DNA of 39,112 nt from an uncultured Clostridia bacterium (GCA_948857205.1 CAQPRV010000071.1:1-39112); one strand, 5' to 3'; counted from the stretch's first letter, positions 18,058-26,595 are shown. A program made the numbers and translations. Notes: generated by a model not told the origin, from the sequence alone.

Positions 18058-19437
18058 TTATTTCAAATTATAAGTTCCTACATCTTTATTCCATAGCTCA
18101 ATTAAATATTTTTTTTCTGTTTTAGGAATTAAGGCCATTCTAAAAGCAGACATAGGTCTATTATATTTATACATAGCATTTTGTCCATCTGATGCAACAG
18201 TTTGCCATCCATGATTATTAACTAAAATTTGATAAACAATAGAATAATTAGAATAATCTTTCAATTTCATCTTAATTCCAGAAATACCAAAAGCATATTT
18301 GCCTTCATATTCTTTTGGTATTGGATTTTTGCCATTTATATCTGTCTTATCTTTAGAGTTAATTCCGCTTCCACCAAATATAAAACTCTTTTTATTATTA
18401 ACATTAACTAAAGTCCCTGATAGCATAGAAGAAAATTTAGTAGAACTTGGGTTATATCCATATGAATATGGAGTATTATATGTATCACAAGTTGCCTTAC
18501 TTCCTTCTCCCCAATATGAATATACAAAAGCTTGTGCTTGAATAAAATCTTTATCTACATTTCCATCTACATGAAAAGCTAGTGATTCTGTTTTTAAAAT
18601 AGGATTTATTTTAACCGCTGCTTTACCAGCTACATCATAATTTCCGTATCCAAATGTCCATCCAACTTCTGAATTATGAGATCCATAAACTATTTTTATA
18701 TTTGTTGCTTTTGTAATATTCACCTCTATTTTTGACTTATTTTGTGCAAAATCCATTACTTCAAAAATATATGAAACATTATTACTAAATTCTTTTGTTA
18801 ATTTTAAATTATCTGCTGAAATATTCCAACCATCCATTTTTCTAATAGCTTCATTAGAATCAATTACTGCATTAACTTTTCCCTGTGAAATTTCTTTTTC
18901 TGTAAATTTTGTAATAGGTAAAGTATTATCTATATTAATCTCTGTATTTATTAACTTTTCTAAATTTTTATTATTGGATTTATCAACTATTGTTCCTTCA
19001 TTAATTTTTATTTTTAATGTTCCATCGCCAGTTAATCCTTTTAATTTAACTTCATAAATTATTGATTCTTTATTTTTACTTAATTCTTTTATTTCAAAAT
19101 TCTCTGGTTTTATTTCTTTTTCATTAACTAAAATTTTTATATTATCTTTATTAAAATTATTTTGAATAATATTTTTTTCAGTAACTTTTATTTTAGCAGT
19201 TATTGTATGTGTTTTATTAGCATATTTTTCATACCCCACATTTGTATTAGATAGTTCAATTAATTCTATTTTTGGAATATTTCTATCTATATCTATTGAT
19301 ATAGCTGTATATATATTTTCAAAATTATATTTTGCATAATTTATAATATTTGTACATAATACAATTAAAATTACACTTATAAAAACAACTACTTTATTTT
19401 TTATTTTTGATTTGTTTATACATTTTCCTCCTTTCAT
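18058..19437 (-). CDS. Secreted protein with Ig-like region and C-terminal ChW-like repeat
   Basis: This 459-residue protein starts with a basic stretch and a hydrophobic helix (about 15-35), a signal peptide or anchor. The N-terminal half (about 45-250) is beta-rich and looks like tandem Ig-like modules. The C-terminus (about 385-455) resembles the clostridial hydrophobic-W (ChW) repeat: IKMKLKDYSNYSIVYQILV, then HGWQ at 409-412 and SDGQNAM. ChW repeats are linked to surface attachment. Its ATG overlaps the stop of the previous gene (TAATG), and an AAAGGAGG lies just inside the coding sequence, so the exact start is uncertain. Function is not known; adhesion is inference from the repeat and operon. 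Confidence 0.7.
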   Translation of the reverse strand: MKGGKCINKSKIKNKVVVFISVILIVLCTNIINYAKYNFENIYTAISIDIDRNIPKIELIELSNTNVGYEKYANKTHTITAKIKVTEKNIIQNNFNKDNIKILVNEKEIKPENFEIKELSKNKESIIYEVKLKGLTGDGTLKIKINEGTIVDKSNNKNLEKLINTEINIDNTLPITKFTEKEISQGKVNAVIDSNEAIRKMDGWNISADNLKLTKEFSNNVSYIFEVMDFAQNKSKIEVNITKATNIKIVYGSHNSEVGWTFGYGNYDVAGKAAVKINPILKTESLAFHVDGNVDKDFIQAQAFVYSYWGEGSKATCDTYNTPYSYGYNPSSTKFSSMLSGTLVNVNNKKSFIFGGSGINSKDKTDINGKNPIPKEYEGKYAFGISGIKMKLKDYSNYSIVYQILVNNHGWQTVASDGQNAMYKYNRPMSAFRMALIPKTEKKYLIELWNKDVGTYNLK

Positions 19438-20015
19438 TAAATCTCATTTCCTATTGCATGAATTAAAAAGTTATATTCTTTTAATTTTGTTCCATCATTT
19501 GTATCTTGTATATCTGAATTATTTCCGTTTTGATATTCCCAATTCCATTCTATATTAATAATTTTGCTTTCTTCTTTTGTAATACTTCCTTGTAATGAAT
19601 TAGTTAATTCTTCTAAGGTCTTATATTTTTCTTTTTGTCCTTTTATTGAAAATTTTAAATTTTCTGGTTTATTATTTAAACTTTCAAATTCCATTTTGTA
19701 ATAAATATCTTTATTAGATTTTAATATTATTTCAAATTCACCATTTGTACCTGGTTGTATCTTTTCATTTACTAATTTTTTTAAATCTACTGTTTCCATT
19801 AAATTGACTTTCGTAAATATTTGATTATCTTTTTTAAAGTCGATTATATATTGGTTTTGCTTTTTATTTTCATTTATTGAATTTGTTTGTGAAAATAATT
19901 TGAAAAAAATAATGTCATCAAATGTTTCTTTTTTTACATTTTTTAATATAAGAAATAAAATAATTAATAATATTAATATTAGAAAAAAAATTAAAATTCT
20001 TATTTTCCTTTTCAT
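19437..20015 (-). CDS. TasA/camelysin-like surface protein (paralogue)
   Basis: A 192-residue exported protein with an N-terminal hydrophobic helix (about 5-24). Its core pattern, IQPGTNGEFEIILKSNKDIYY then KPENLKFS and IEWNWEYQ, matches the first gene of the operon (IAPGTKGKFDIVIDG, KPRNLKFTY, INWEWKYE). The two are tandem paralogues of the SipW-dependent TasA/camelysin type of fibre protein. It overlaps the start of the ChW-like gene and follows the lipoprotein-like gene by 10 bp. No SipW-type signal peptidase is in the window. A role in fibres or biofilm matrix is inference. Confidence 0.65.
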   Translation of the reverse strand: MKRKIRILIFFLILILLIILFLILKNVKKETFDDIIFFKLFSQTNSINENKKQNQYIIDFKKDNQIFTKVNLMETVDLKKLVNEKIQPGTNGEFEIILKSNKDIYYKMEFESLNNKPENLKFSIKGQKEKYKTLEELTNSLQGSITKEESKIINIEWNWEYQNGNNSDIQDTNDGTKLKEYNFLIHAIGNEI

Positions 20016-20025
20016 AGTGCCTCCT

Positions 20026-20526
20026 TTATACTTTTAGTTGTTCAGAATGCACTTTTATTTGTATGTCTTGCATAATATCTTCTATTGATGTTGATTTCGT
20101 TTTATCATATTTGACTTCTAGTCTAAATTTGTCTTGCTTTTTATCTTCTTTTGTTAATGTGAAATATTCAGATTGATTATTGCTTATTAGAATTTCTTCA
20201 TCATTTTTAAATAATTTTATGATTATTGCATTATCTTTTTTGTTTAATATTTCTATATTATATTTCATGTCTACTTGTGTAATTTTTCCTTTTTCATTAT
20301 AGTTTTTAACTATGAAACTGTATTTCCCTTCGTTTTGCATTGCTGTTAGTTGTATTTTAGGATCATTTTCAACTGTAATTATTGGTTCTGCTACATTACC
20401 TTTTCCTTTTATTTGTGTACTACTTATTGCCTTTCCTATACTACAACCTGAAAAGAATAGTATTAATACCATTATTATTACACTTATTAATGTTATTTCT
20501 CTTCTTTTTTTGTTTATTAATTTCAT
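20026..20526 (-). CDS. TasA-like exported protein with possible lipobox
   Basis: 166 residues with a basic N-terminus, a hydrophobic helix (12-27) and a Cys at position 28 in FFSGCS, close to a lipobox, so it may be a lipoprotein. After it come KGKGNVAEPIITVENDP and a beta-rich domain, similar in layout to the flanking TasA-like proteins but more divergent. It is the second gene of the four-gene surface operon, 56 bp after the first. It could be an anchor or assembly factor for the others; that is inference. Confidence 0.6.
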   Translation of the reverse strand: MKLINKKRREITLISVIIMVLILFFSGCSIGKAISSTQIKGKGNVAEPIITVENDPKIQLTAMQNEGKYSFIVKNYNEKGKITQVDMKYNIEILNKKDNAIIIKLFKNDEEILISNNQSEYFTLTKEDKKQDKFRLEVKYDKTKSTSIEDIMQDIQIKVHSEQLKV

Positions 20527-20582
20527 TGCATCCTTCCTTTATATATATTTCTTCATTTTTATTTCTATAATTCTATAATTTT

Positions 20583-21176
20583 TTATGAATTTGGATTTAT
20601 TTGATTTCCAGATACTATAACATCAAATGTATAATTCGAAATTTGCTTTCCGTCTTCTGTATCTATTTTATCATTTGTTGCTATTTCCTCTTTTGTGCTT
20701 CCTGTTTCATATTTCCATTCCCAATTAATTGTAAAGGTTTTCATTTTTTGTTCTTCATTTGAATTTATTACTCCTGATAATACTGATGTTAATTCTGTAA
20801 TTGAATTGTATTGTATATTATTGTATGTAAATTTTAAATTTCTTGGTTTGTTTTGTTCATTTGTAAAATTTATTCCATAATAAATTCCGACATCTGAACC
20901 TGTTCCATCTATAACAATATCAAATTTTCCTTTTGTTCCTGGTGCAATTTTATTGTTTATTAATGTTCCATTGTTATAAACTGATTGTAAGTTAATTGTT
21001 TGTATTTGTTCTTCTTGTCCATTTACTTTAAATCTCCAAGTTGCTACTTGTGCTATTCCTTCGCCTTTTAATCTTGCAACATATTTAGAATATACTTGTC
21101 CTCCTACAAAAGATAATATTATTACTAATAATATTCCTATTGCAATTATGATTTTTCTTTTTTTAGTCAAAGGCAT
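20583..21176 (-). CDS. TasA/camelysin-like surface protein, first gene of operon
   Basis: A 197-residue protein with an N-terminal hydrophobic helix (8-26) followed by YSKYVARLKGEGIAQVATW, the typical SipW-type signal and mature start of TasA/camelysin proteins. The beta-sandwich body contains IAPGTKGKFDIVIDG and ends with INWEWKYE and YTFDVIVSGNQINP. TasA homologues polymerise into extracellular fibres. It follows GGAGG and heads the operon; a curved-DNA signature lies upstream at 21241-21280. Confidence 0.72.
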   Translation of the reverse strand: MPLTKKRKIIIAIGILLVIILSFVGGQVYSKYVARLKGEGIAQVATWRFKVNGQEEQIQTINLQSVYNNGTLINNKIAPGTKGKFDIVIDGTGSDVGIYYGINFTNEQNKPRNLKFTYNNIQYNSITELTSVLSGVINSNEEQKMKTFTINWEWKYETGSTKEEIATNDKIDTEDGKQISNYTFDVIVSGNQINPNS

Positions 21177-21240
21177 TCCTCCTTTTTATTTTTTTGTATA
21201 AATTATCTTCTTAATTTAAAATAATTTATTTTAGTTGTAC

Positions 21241-21280
21241 TTTTTTTGGATTTTTTTGGATTTTTTTAGATTTTTTTGAA
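21241..21280. promoter_or_regulatory. Four A-tracts phased at exactly 10 bp
   Basis: Four consecutive 10-mers each begin with seven T (seven A on the minus strand) followed by GGA, GGA, AGA and GAA. A-tracts repeated at the helical period produce intrinsic DNA curvature. The block lies 65-104 bp upstream of the first TasA-like gene and could serve as an UP-element or a site for a nucleoid protein. Confidence 0.6.
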
Positions 21281-21347
21281 TGCTAAATTTTTTGAATTAA
21301 TTTTATAGAATTATAGAAATATAAAATGTATTTAAATTATAATTATA

Positions 21348-21426
21348 AAAAAATAAATTGTCAATTAATTTTTTGCAGAAAATTAAACTTTTCATCGCAA
21401 AATTCGACATTGACAATTTATTTTTT
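21348..21426 (-). terminator. 18-bp perfect inverted repeat after the TIGR04086-type gene
   Basis: Arms 21348-21365 and 21409-21426 are perfect complements around a 43-nt region with its own TTTTGC/GCAAAA pair. On the minus strand the second arm ends in TTTATTTTTTTATAA. One arm overlaps the stop codon of the upstream gene, so it is probably its terminator. Confidence 0.55.
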
Positions 21427-21787
21427 ATTTTTTGTTTACTCCTACTATTCCTCCTAATATGCCAAAAATTATTCCTACTGCAATCATTATGATACTTTGT
21501 AAGTTTAGACTAAAATTCCAATTCAGTAAGCTTGATATTAGATATAATAATATTATATATATACCTCCAACTGTTCCTCCATTTAATATTCCATTTTTTT
21601 GCATTTTTAGGTTTCCTATTGAACTTCCTATTAGTATACTTATCGCTGTTACTATTATTATTACAGGTGTAATTGTGTTTTCACTTATATTGGTGTATGT
21701 AAGTAATATTGAAAATATTATTAATAATATAAATGTTGTTATTATGGAGATTCCTACTCCTTTTGCAATACTTTTACACATTTCCAT
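21425..21787 (-). CDS. TIGR04086-type small membrane protein
   Basis: The 120-residue protein has four predicted transmembrane helices with Gly-rich turns (IGSSIGNLKMQKNGILNGG, GIIFGILGGIVGVNKK), as in the TIGR04086 family of clostridial membrane proteins of unknown function. I place the start at 21787 (MEMCKSIAKGVG), because AGAGGTG lies 9 nt upstream; a further 34-residue extension is polar and lacks such a site. A decayed partial copy of this gene lies at 25108-25410. Confidence 0.75.
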   Translation of the reverse strand: MEMCKSIAKGVGISIITTFILLIIFSILLTYTNISENTITPVIIIVTAISILIGSSIGNLKMQKNGILNGGTVGGIYIILLYLISSLLNWNFSLNLQSIIMIAVGIIFGILGGIVGVNKK

Positions 21788-21959
21788 TTTGTAAACACCT
21801 CTTTTTCTTTTATTCAATTTATATGTCTCTATTTGTTTTTTAGAACTTAGATTATTATGGAATATAATATAAAATGTAACATTTTTCAATAAAATATCAG
21901 TTAAAAAATTATATATTTTGCTCTCTAAAGTATTATATTTGCTTCTATAAATTCCATAA

Positions 21960-22598
21960 TTATTCCTTTTTTCTTATTGGATGTCTTATAACTGTCTTTA
22001 ATTTACTTGCATTACATTTTCTTGGATCACTCAAATATAGTTCATGATGAAATCTGTTTTGTGTAATATCTAATTCATAACCATTTTCTATCATATATTC
22101 GTGCATTAAATTTATTGTTGTTGGTTCATCATCATAACTTCCAATGTGCATACATTGAACACAAATTCCTTCATCATAAGTTAAAAATTCCACTTTTGAA
22201 AAATCTGTTTTTTTCTTATTTGTTGCTTCCTTTATAGCCCACTCAAAATCTCCTTTCGTTACAAAGTCTGGTAATCTAATAATAGATATAAAGTTCATTT
22301 GTTTTTTATTATTATAGTCAATGCTATCCTTCATTCCATCTTGCCACCAAAATCCTTCAAGTGGTGGAACAACATATTCAAAATAACCATCTATTTTATG
22401 TGTTCCTTTATAACTCATTTTTATAGTAAAAGCAATCGCATATAAAAGTCCTATTGTTTGTTTATATTCTCCATTTTCATCATTAGGATTTCCTTTTCCT
22501 CTAACTGCAATATAATTCATTTTAGGAATTTTTATAATGTTAGGTTTATTCTTTGGCATATAAAATTCCTTATATTCTTTTTTATAATCAAAAGCCAT
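21960..22598 (-). CDS. GyrI-like small-molecule-binding protein
   Basis: The 212-residue protein belongs to the GyrI-like/SOUL family, which binds or hydrolyses small hydrophobic molecules. Signature pieces are MNYIAVRGKGNPND near the start, GTHKIDGYFEYVVPPLEGFWW, and CVQCMHIGSYDDEPTTINLM with the conserved acidic residues of the ligand pocket. It has no DNA-binding domain. It lies 15 bp after a second GyrI-like gene and a WYL regulator follows upstream, so the three may form a ligand-sensing or detoxification unit. Confidence 0.8.
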   Translation of the reverse strand: MAFDYKKEYKEFYMPKNKPNIIKIPKMNYIAVRGKGNPNDENGEYKQTIGLLYAIAFTIKMSYKGTHKIDGYFEYVVPPLEGFWWQDGMKDSIDYNNKKQMNFISIIRLPDFVTKGDFEWAIKEATNKKKTDFSKVEFLTYDEGICVQCMHIGSYDDEPTTINLMHEYMIENGYELDITQNRFHHELYLSDPRKCNASKLKTVIRHPIRKKE

Positions 22599-22613
22599 TT
22601 TATCTTTTCCTTT

Positions 22614-23078
22614 CTACTCATCTAGAGCAATATAAATATGAATTTCTTGTTTCTTCATGTCTTCAGAATTGTTTTGATATTCTTCAAAATCACAAGTATA
22701 TTTTCTTTTTAAGTCCATATTCCATATCTCTTGCCAAGCCTTTCCTACTGAATTTTGCACATCTCCTGTTATAACAAACTTAGCATATTTTCCTTTTGGA
22801 ATAATAATACTTTCTATATCTTCGCTCATTTGTAATCCTTGACTAACTTCTGCTCCTGCAATAAATGTATAAGGTTTTGTATAATCACCCTCATATTCTG
22901 TATATAATCCTATTGTTTTACCATTTACCTTATTTGGAATCTTCTCATAAATTCCGTTTGCAAATAATTTTTGCCAGGTCATTCCTATGTCTTGTATAGC
23001 CTTTCCTTCTTGATTAGTTGTTTTAATTCTGATTCCTGTAATAGTCTTTTCTTCTAATTCTACAATTTCATATTTCAT
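22614..23078 (-). CDS. GyrI-like effector-binding domain protein
   Basis: The 154-residue stand-alone effector-binding domain starts with MKYEIVELEEKTITGIRI and contains GLYTEYEGDYTKPYTF and IIPKGKYAKFVITGDV, then the terminal DFEEY...IYIALDE pattern of GyrI/AraC-type ligand domains. No helix-turn-helix is present. It starts after CAGGAGG and has its own promoter, whose -35 region overlaps a TGACA-N6-TGTCA dyad shared with the WYL regulator gene. Confidence 0.82.
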   Translation of the reverse strand: MKYEIVELEEKTITGIRIKTTNQEGKAIQDIGMTWQKLFANGIYEKIPNKVNGKTIGLYTEYEGDYTKPYTFIAGAEVSQGLQMSEDIESIIIPKGKYAKFVITGDVQNSVGKAWQEIWNMDLKRKYTCDFEEYQNNSEDMKKQEIHIYIALDE

Positions 23079-23108
23079 AATATATCTACCTCCTGATTAG
23101 GAGTATAT

Positions 23109-23136
23109 ATTATATAACTTGACAACTGTGTGTCAT
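23109..23136 (-). promoter_or_regulatory. Promoter and operator of the GyrI-like pair
   Basis: On the minus strand ATGACA (23136-23131), a 16-bp spacer and a perfect TATAAT (23114-23109) form a promoter. The dyad TGACA-N6-TGTCA (23120-23135) covers the -35 box. The same dyad precedes the WYL regulator at 24150-24165. Confidence 0.65.
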
Positions 23137-23221
23137 ATTACTTTTAAAAAAATAATAATTTTTATAAATTTTTCCATATTAACTAACTGTAATTTATCTT
23201 CATTCATAATAGTTAGTAAAA

Positions 23222-24115
23222 TTATAAATATTTTTTTAAAGTTTTTTGTAATTTATTTTTTATTATATCTTTAGTATAACTAGGATTCAAAACCTTTGCA
23301 TATTCTCCAAAAGATAAAATATAGCCATATACCCATTCATTTTCTGGATATTTCACTTTTATAATAAAGTTTCCATCTTCTTTTTTTGTTATTTCTTTAC
23401 TTTCAAATTCATCATATACTCTATAAGTCATAGCTTTATTTATTTCTAGTTCAAGTTCTATCATTTTTAAGTTATGTTTTTCATTCTCTTCTTCTTTTGG
23501 TAGTTGTCTTTCAAAATGTTCTTGTAACATATTAATTTCTTTTATTCTAGCAATTTTGAATATTCTATAATCTTGTTTTAATTTGCAATAACTTACTAAA
23601 TACCATGATTTATCTTTAAACCATATTTGTAATGGTTCTACAATTCTCTTACTTGCTTCTCCATTAGAATTATAATAAGTAAATTGTACTAGCTGCTTAT
23701 TTAAAATGGCAGATTTAATAATGTCAAATCGTTCTTCTTGTATATTACCCCAATTAGAAAAATCAATCTTGATCCAATCATTTATTTTTTTATTAAATAC
23801 TATACTTAACTTCTCCAAAATATCTTTTTCATCTTGTCCTTTTACTTTTTTCATTCCTTGCAATGCAAACAAAATTTGATTTTGCTCTGCTTCAGAAAGA
23901 ATAGTTTTATTTAGTACATATTCATCTAAAAGTCCTATTCCTCCATCTTTTCCTTTACTTGCATAAATTGGTATGTTTGCTCCACTTAATGTTTCTATAT
24001 CTCTATATATTGTTCTCGTAGATACTTCAAACCTATCAGCTAATTCTTTAGCTGTAGTCTTTCTTTTTTGCATTAGTATATATACTATTTCAAATAATCT
24101 ATTATTTACTTGCAT
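23222..24115 (-). CDS. YafY/DeoR-type HTH and WYL-domain transcriptional regulator
   Basis: The 297-residue protein has an N-terminal helix-turn-helix (about 1-60; KELADRFEVSTRTIYRDIETL). A WYL domain with the motif KSWYLVSYC (about 170) and a C-terminal WCX extension follow, as in bacterial YafY-type regulators that sense nucleic acids or ligands. It starts after GGAGG. A long palindrome directly upstream and a matching dyad at the GyrI-like promoter suggest autoregulation and control of its neighbours. Confidence 0.88.
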   Translation of the reverse strand: MQVNNRLFEIVYILMQKRKTTAKELADRFEVSTRTIYRDIETLSGANIPIYASKGKDGGIGLLDEYVLNKTILSEAEQNQILFALQGMKKVKGQDEKDILEKLSIVFNKKINDWIKIDFSNWGNIQEERFDIIKSAILNKQLVQFTYYNSNGEASKRIVEPLQIWFKDKSWYLVSYCKLKQDYRIFKIARIKEINMLQEHFERQLPKEEENEKHNLKMIELELEINKAMTYRVYDEFESKEITKKEDGNFIIKVKYPENEWVYGYILSFGEYAKVLNPSYTKDIIKNKLQKTLKKYL

Positions 24116-24139
24116 ATTTTCCTCCTGTCAATATTATAA

Positions 24140-24175
24140 CATATAAATATGACATCTGCCTGTCATATTTATATG
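24140..24175 (-). promoter_or_regulatory. Autoregulatory palindrome of the WYL regulator
   Basis: Arms 24140-24154 and 24161-24175 are perfect 15-bp complements around TCTGCC. The core is TGACA-N6-TGTCA. On the minus strand ATGACA with a 17-bp spacer and TATGTT gives a weak promoter that the palindrome overlaps, and a TATAAT lies further downstream. It resembles the operator at 23120-23135. Confidence 0.65.
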
Positions 24176-24242
24176 AAAAGAGAATATCAATTTTTTAATT
24201 TCACATAAAAATTTAACTTTTTTCAATTTTGTAATTGCATAT

Positions 24243-24553
24243 ATGTACGAAATTATGCTAAAATCTAAACGATACGTATATGTTGCATTTACCTGTGAGC
24301 AAGCTATTGAAAAATTAGTAAAAGCTTTACATGTTTTATATACAGGAAATGAAGCACCTAAATCTCATAACATTTATACTTATTTGAATTGATATTTAAA
24401 AATAATGATTACTATAATAAAATAATAGCTGATGATTTTGATGAAAATGTTAAAAAGTATTCTTCTCTATTTACTAGATTACATTCTTATTATATAGCTG
24501 AGAGATATTTAGATTACAAGAGTAGAATTAGTGAATCTTTGGATGAAAAAATA
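24243..24553 (+). pseudogene. HEPN-domain protein remnant, frameshifted
   Basis: From the ATG at 24243 the frame reads KSKRYVYVAFTCEQAIEKLV then KALHVLYTGNEAPKSHNIY, the first half of a HEPN domain, and stops at 24392. The second half continues in another frame (FELIFKNNDYYN ... RLHSYYIAERYLDYKSRI) until about 24553. One missing or extra base near 24377-24383 explains the break. HEPN domains are RNases or toxin partners. The frame then runs directly into an integrase fragment. No CGG codon is involved, so this is ordinary decay. Confidence 0.7.
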
Positions 24554-24562
24554 TGTAGTAAT

Positions 24563-24775
24563 AGTTATATTACAGATTATGAAGATTATATTTGTGTAGA
24601 TATGATGGGAAAACTTTTTAGACCTGAATATGTAACAGACCACTTTAGATTATTGCTTAAAAATAATGGATTAAGACATATTCGTTTTCACGATTTAAGA
24701 CATTCTTGTACTAGTTTATTACTTGCTAAAAATGTTCCTATGAAAACAATACAAGAGTGGCTAGATTCGAATTAG
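24563..24775 (+). pseudogene. C-terminal fragment of a tyrosine recombinase (integrase)
   Basis: In frame with the HEPN remnant the sequence becomes DYICVDMMGKLFRPEYVTDHF and FHDLRHSCTSLLLAKNVPMK, the central catalytic box (HxxR) of phage/Tn916-type tyrosine integrases. It ends at IQEWLDSN, before the GHS motif and the nucleophilic Tyr, so it cannot act. The N-terminal two thirds of the integrase are absent. Confidence 0.75.
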
Positions 24776-24936
24776 CACATGCCAGAGTCAAAGTCTTTAA
24801 AAGTATTTGTTTTATAACTTTTCTTATTATTTATTAATGTTACTTAAAGTATTAATTTTTATAGTATTTTAGCAATTATAATTTTCATTTTCTGATTTAA
24901 TGATATTTTTAGGATTCAAAATTTTAGAAAGATTTT

Positions 24937-24986
24937 GTTAGACATATAAAAAAATAAACAACTCTCATTTTTTGAAAGTTGCTTAT
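24937..24986. repeat. Left copy of a 49-bp direct repeat (integrase 3' end type)
   Basis: The 50-bp segment GTTAGACAT ... GCTTAT occurs here and again at 27382-27430 with one indel and one substitution. It contains an AACT...AGTT stem with a T-run. It lies about 160 bp after an integrase fragment and marks a probable end or attachment region of a mobile element. Confidence 0.65.
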
Positions 24987-25107
24987 ATAAATGGGATGGG
25001 CTATTAAAAATGTAGGCACTTTCAAAGCCTTTATTTCTGCGAAAAAATCGACTTGTGGGCTTCGTGGGACACATTTTTAGAACTCATTTTGTTTACAATT
25101 ATTTATG

Positions 25108-25410
25108 TTTTATTTACTCCTACTATTCCTCATAAAATTCCAAAAACTATTCCTACTGTTATCATTATAATACTTTGTAAGTTTAAGCCAAAGTTCCAAT
25201 TTAATAAACTTGAAATTAAATATAAGATTATAATATAGATTCCTCCAACTAATGCTCCATTTAGCATCCCATTTTTTTCATTTTAATATTTCCTATTGAA
25301 CTTCCAATTAATATACTTATTGCTATAACTATTAGTATTACAGGTGTAATTGTATTTTCGCTTATTTTTCTTTTATTCAATTTATATGTTTATCATTATT
25401 TTGTAGAACT
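25108..25410 (-). pseudogene. Decayed duplicate of the TIGR04086-type gene
   Basis: The DNA at 25108-25410 is clearly similar to 21425-21850, including the upstream segment TTTCTTTTATTCAATTTATA. An internal deletion has removed the region coding for the N-terminal helices and the start codon, and further indels break the frame. It is a nonfunctional copy of the gene 3.6 kb away. The remainder of 24776-25107 holds the direct repeat and no gene I can identify. Confidence 0.75.
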
Positions 25411-25420
25411 TATTAAATAT

Positions 25421-26236
25421 TTATTTACTTATAACAAAAACATCTTCTGGGTTTATTAATTCCTTGATTTTTTTTCCAAAGAAAAATTTTCCTACTCTAC
25501 TATTTCTAATAGTTTCTGCAAATCCCAAAGTATTTTTTAACATTGATTGTAATTTTTTATTTTTTTCTTTTAAATCAACATTTTCTTCGTTTTTATTATT
25601 AATTAATTTTTCATAAGATTGACGTATCAAAACATTAAAATCTCTTTTAGGAGGTTCCTCTTTTTTATTCTCTAAATCTTTCAAGCACAAAAATCTAAAA
25701 CCTTTAGCCATATCATGTCCATCAATAATATCGTATCCAAGATGATATAAATTTTCAAAACTCCACTTATTTTTTGGAGATACAGTGCATATCATATATT
25801 TATATCCTTTTTCTAATGCAATTTTTTCTAGATCTTCAGACATCAGTTTTTGTAAACTATTCCCCCAATATTTAGATTTTAAAATAACTCCTCCATTAAT
25901 TGCTGTTTTATCAAAAGGACTTTTAGCTCCATAATCATCAAATTCTTCTTTATCATTTACTATTAATTGTGATGAACCAACTAAATCTCCATTGTAATAA
26001 TAATTTTTTATTACTCCATCATTATTCAATATTTCTTTTATTTTATCTCCACTATATATTCCCCAAATTTGTTGTAATTTATCTTTTTTCTCAATTTCAT
26101 CTATTACAAAATATTGCAAATCAACTAAATTTTGTATTTCTTCTTCGTCATAGGTAGTTAGAATTTTTTCATCTAATTGTGCATCTCCTATATTTTCTAT
26201 TGTTCCATCGAAATTATGAATTTTATGAATAACCAT
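25421..26236 (-). CDS. GNAT-like protein with C-terminal coiled coil
   Basis: A 271-residue protein. The first 180 residues resemble an acetyltransferase (GNAT) fold: NYYYNGDLVGSSQLIVND, then GGVILKSKYWGNSLQKLM followed by EDLEKIALEKGYKYMICTVSP and ENLYHLGYDII. A charged helical tail follows (about 215-245) and ends FFGKKIKELINPEDVFV. The acetyl-CoA loop is not canonical, so the assignment is moderate. The start follows GGAGG. It lies inside the segment bounded by the 49-bp direct repeats and may be cargo. Confidence 0.55.
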   Translation of the reverse strand: MVIHKIHNFDGTIENIGDAQLDEKILTTYDEEEIQNLVDLQYFVIDEIEKKDKLQQIWGIYSGDKIKEILNNDGVIKNYYYNGDLVGSSQLIVNDKEEFDDYGAKSPFDKTAINGGVILKSKYWGNSLQKLMSEDLEKIALEKGYKYMICTVSPKNKWSFENLYHLGYDIIDGHDMAKGFRFLCLKDLENKKEEPPKRDFNVLIRQSYEKLINNKNEENVDLKEKNKKLQSMLKNTLGFAETIRNSRVGKFFFGKKIKELINPEDVFVISK

Positions 26237-26595
26237 AAATTATACCTCCATTTCATTTGTATATTTTAATTATATAAAAATATTATTGTAGATATAATTT
26301 AACATAAAATTATAATTATTTCAATATTTGTATTACTATTTTATGTAATTTTGATATAAAATAAGTCATTTTACTTATAATTAAGATTTCTATAAATAAC
26401 AATTATACTAAATAAAACTACTGTTTTAAGAAATCTTATACTATATATATATATTGGCACAAACCAGCTTTGTAAAGCATAACGATTCCAAAAGTTTCAC
26501 TTAATGCATTTGCAAAGTTATAACAAAATATACTTAAATACATATACTTATATTCTTTATTTATAGAAATATTCTTTCATTTTCTACTCCTAAAA
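26237..26595. other. A/T-rich spacer with a small inverted repeat
   Basis: I see no gene in these 359 bp. TAAGATTTCT (26382-26391) and AGAAATCTTA (26429-26438) are inverted copies, with a TATATATATA run after them. The rest has no clear structure. Confidence 0.4.

Noticed and set aside
24243..24553. HEPN break as a fifth CGG-type shift
   Set aside because: No CGG lies near the break at about 24380, so it is ordinary decay and not part of the CGG pattern.
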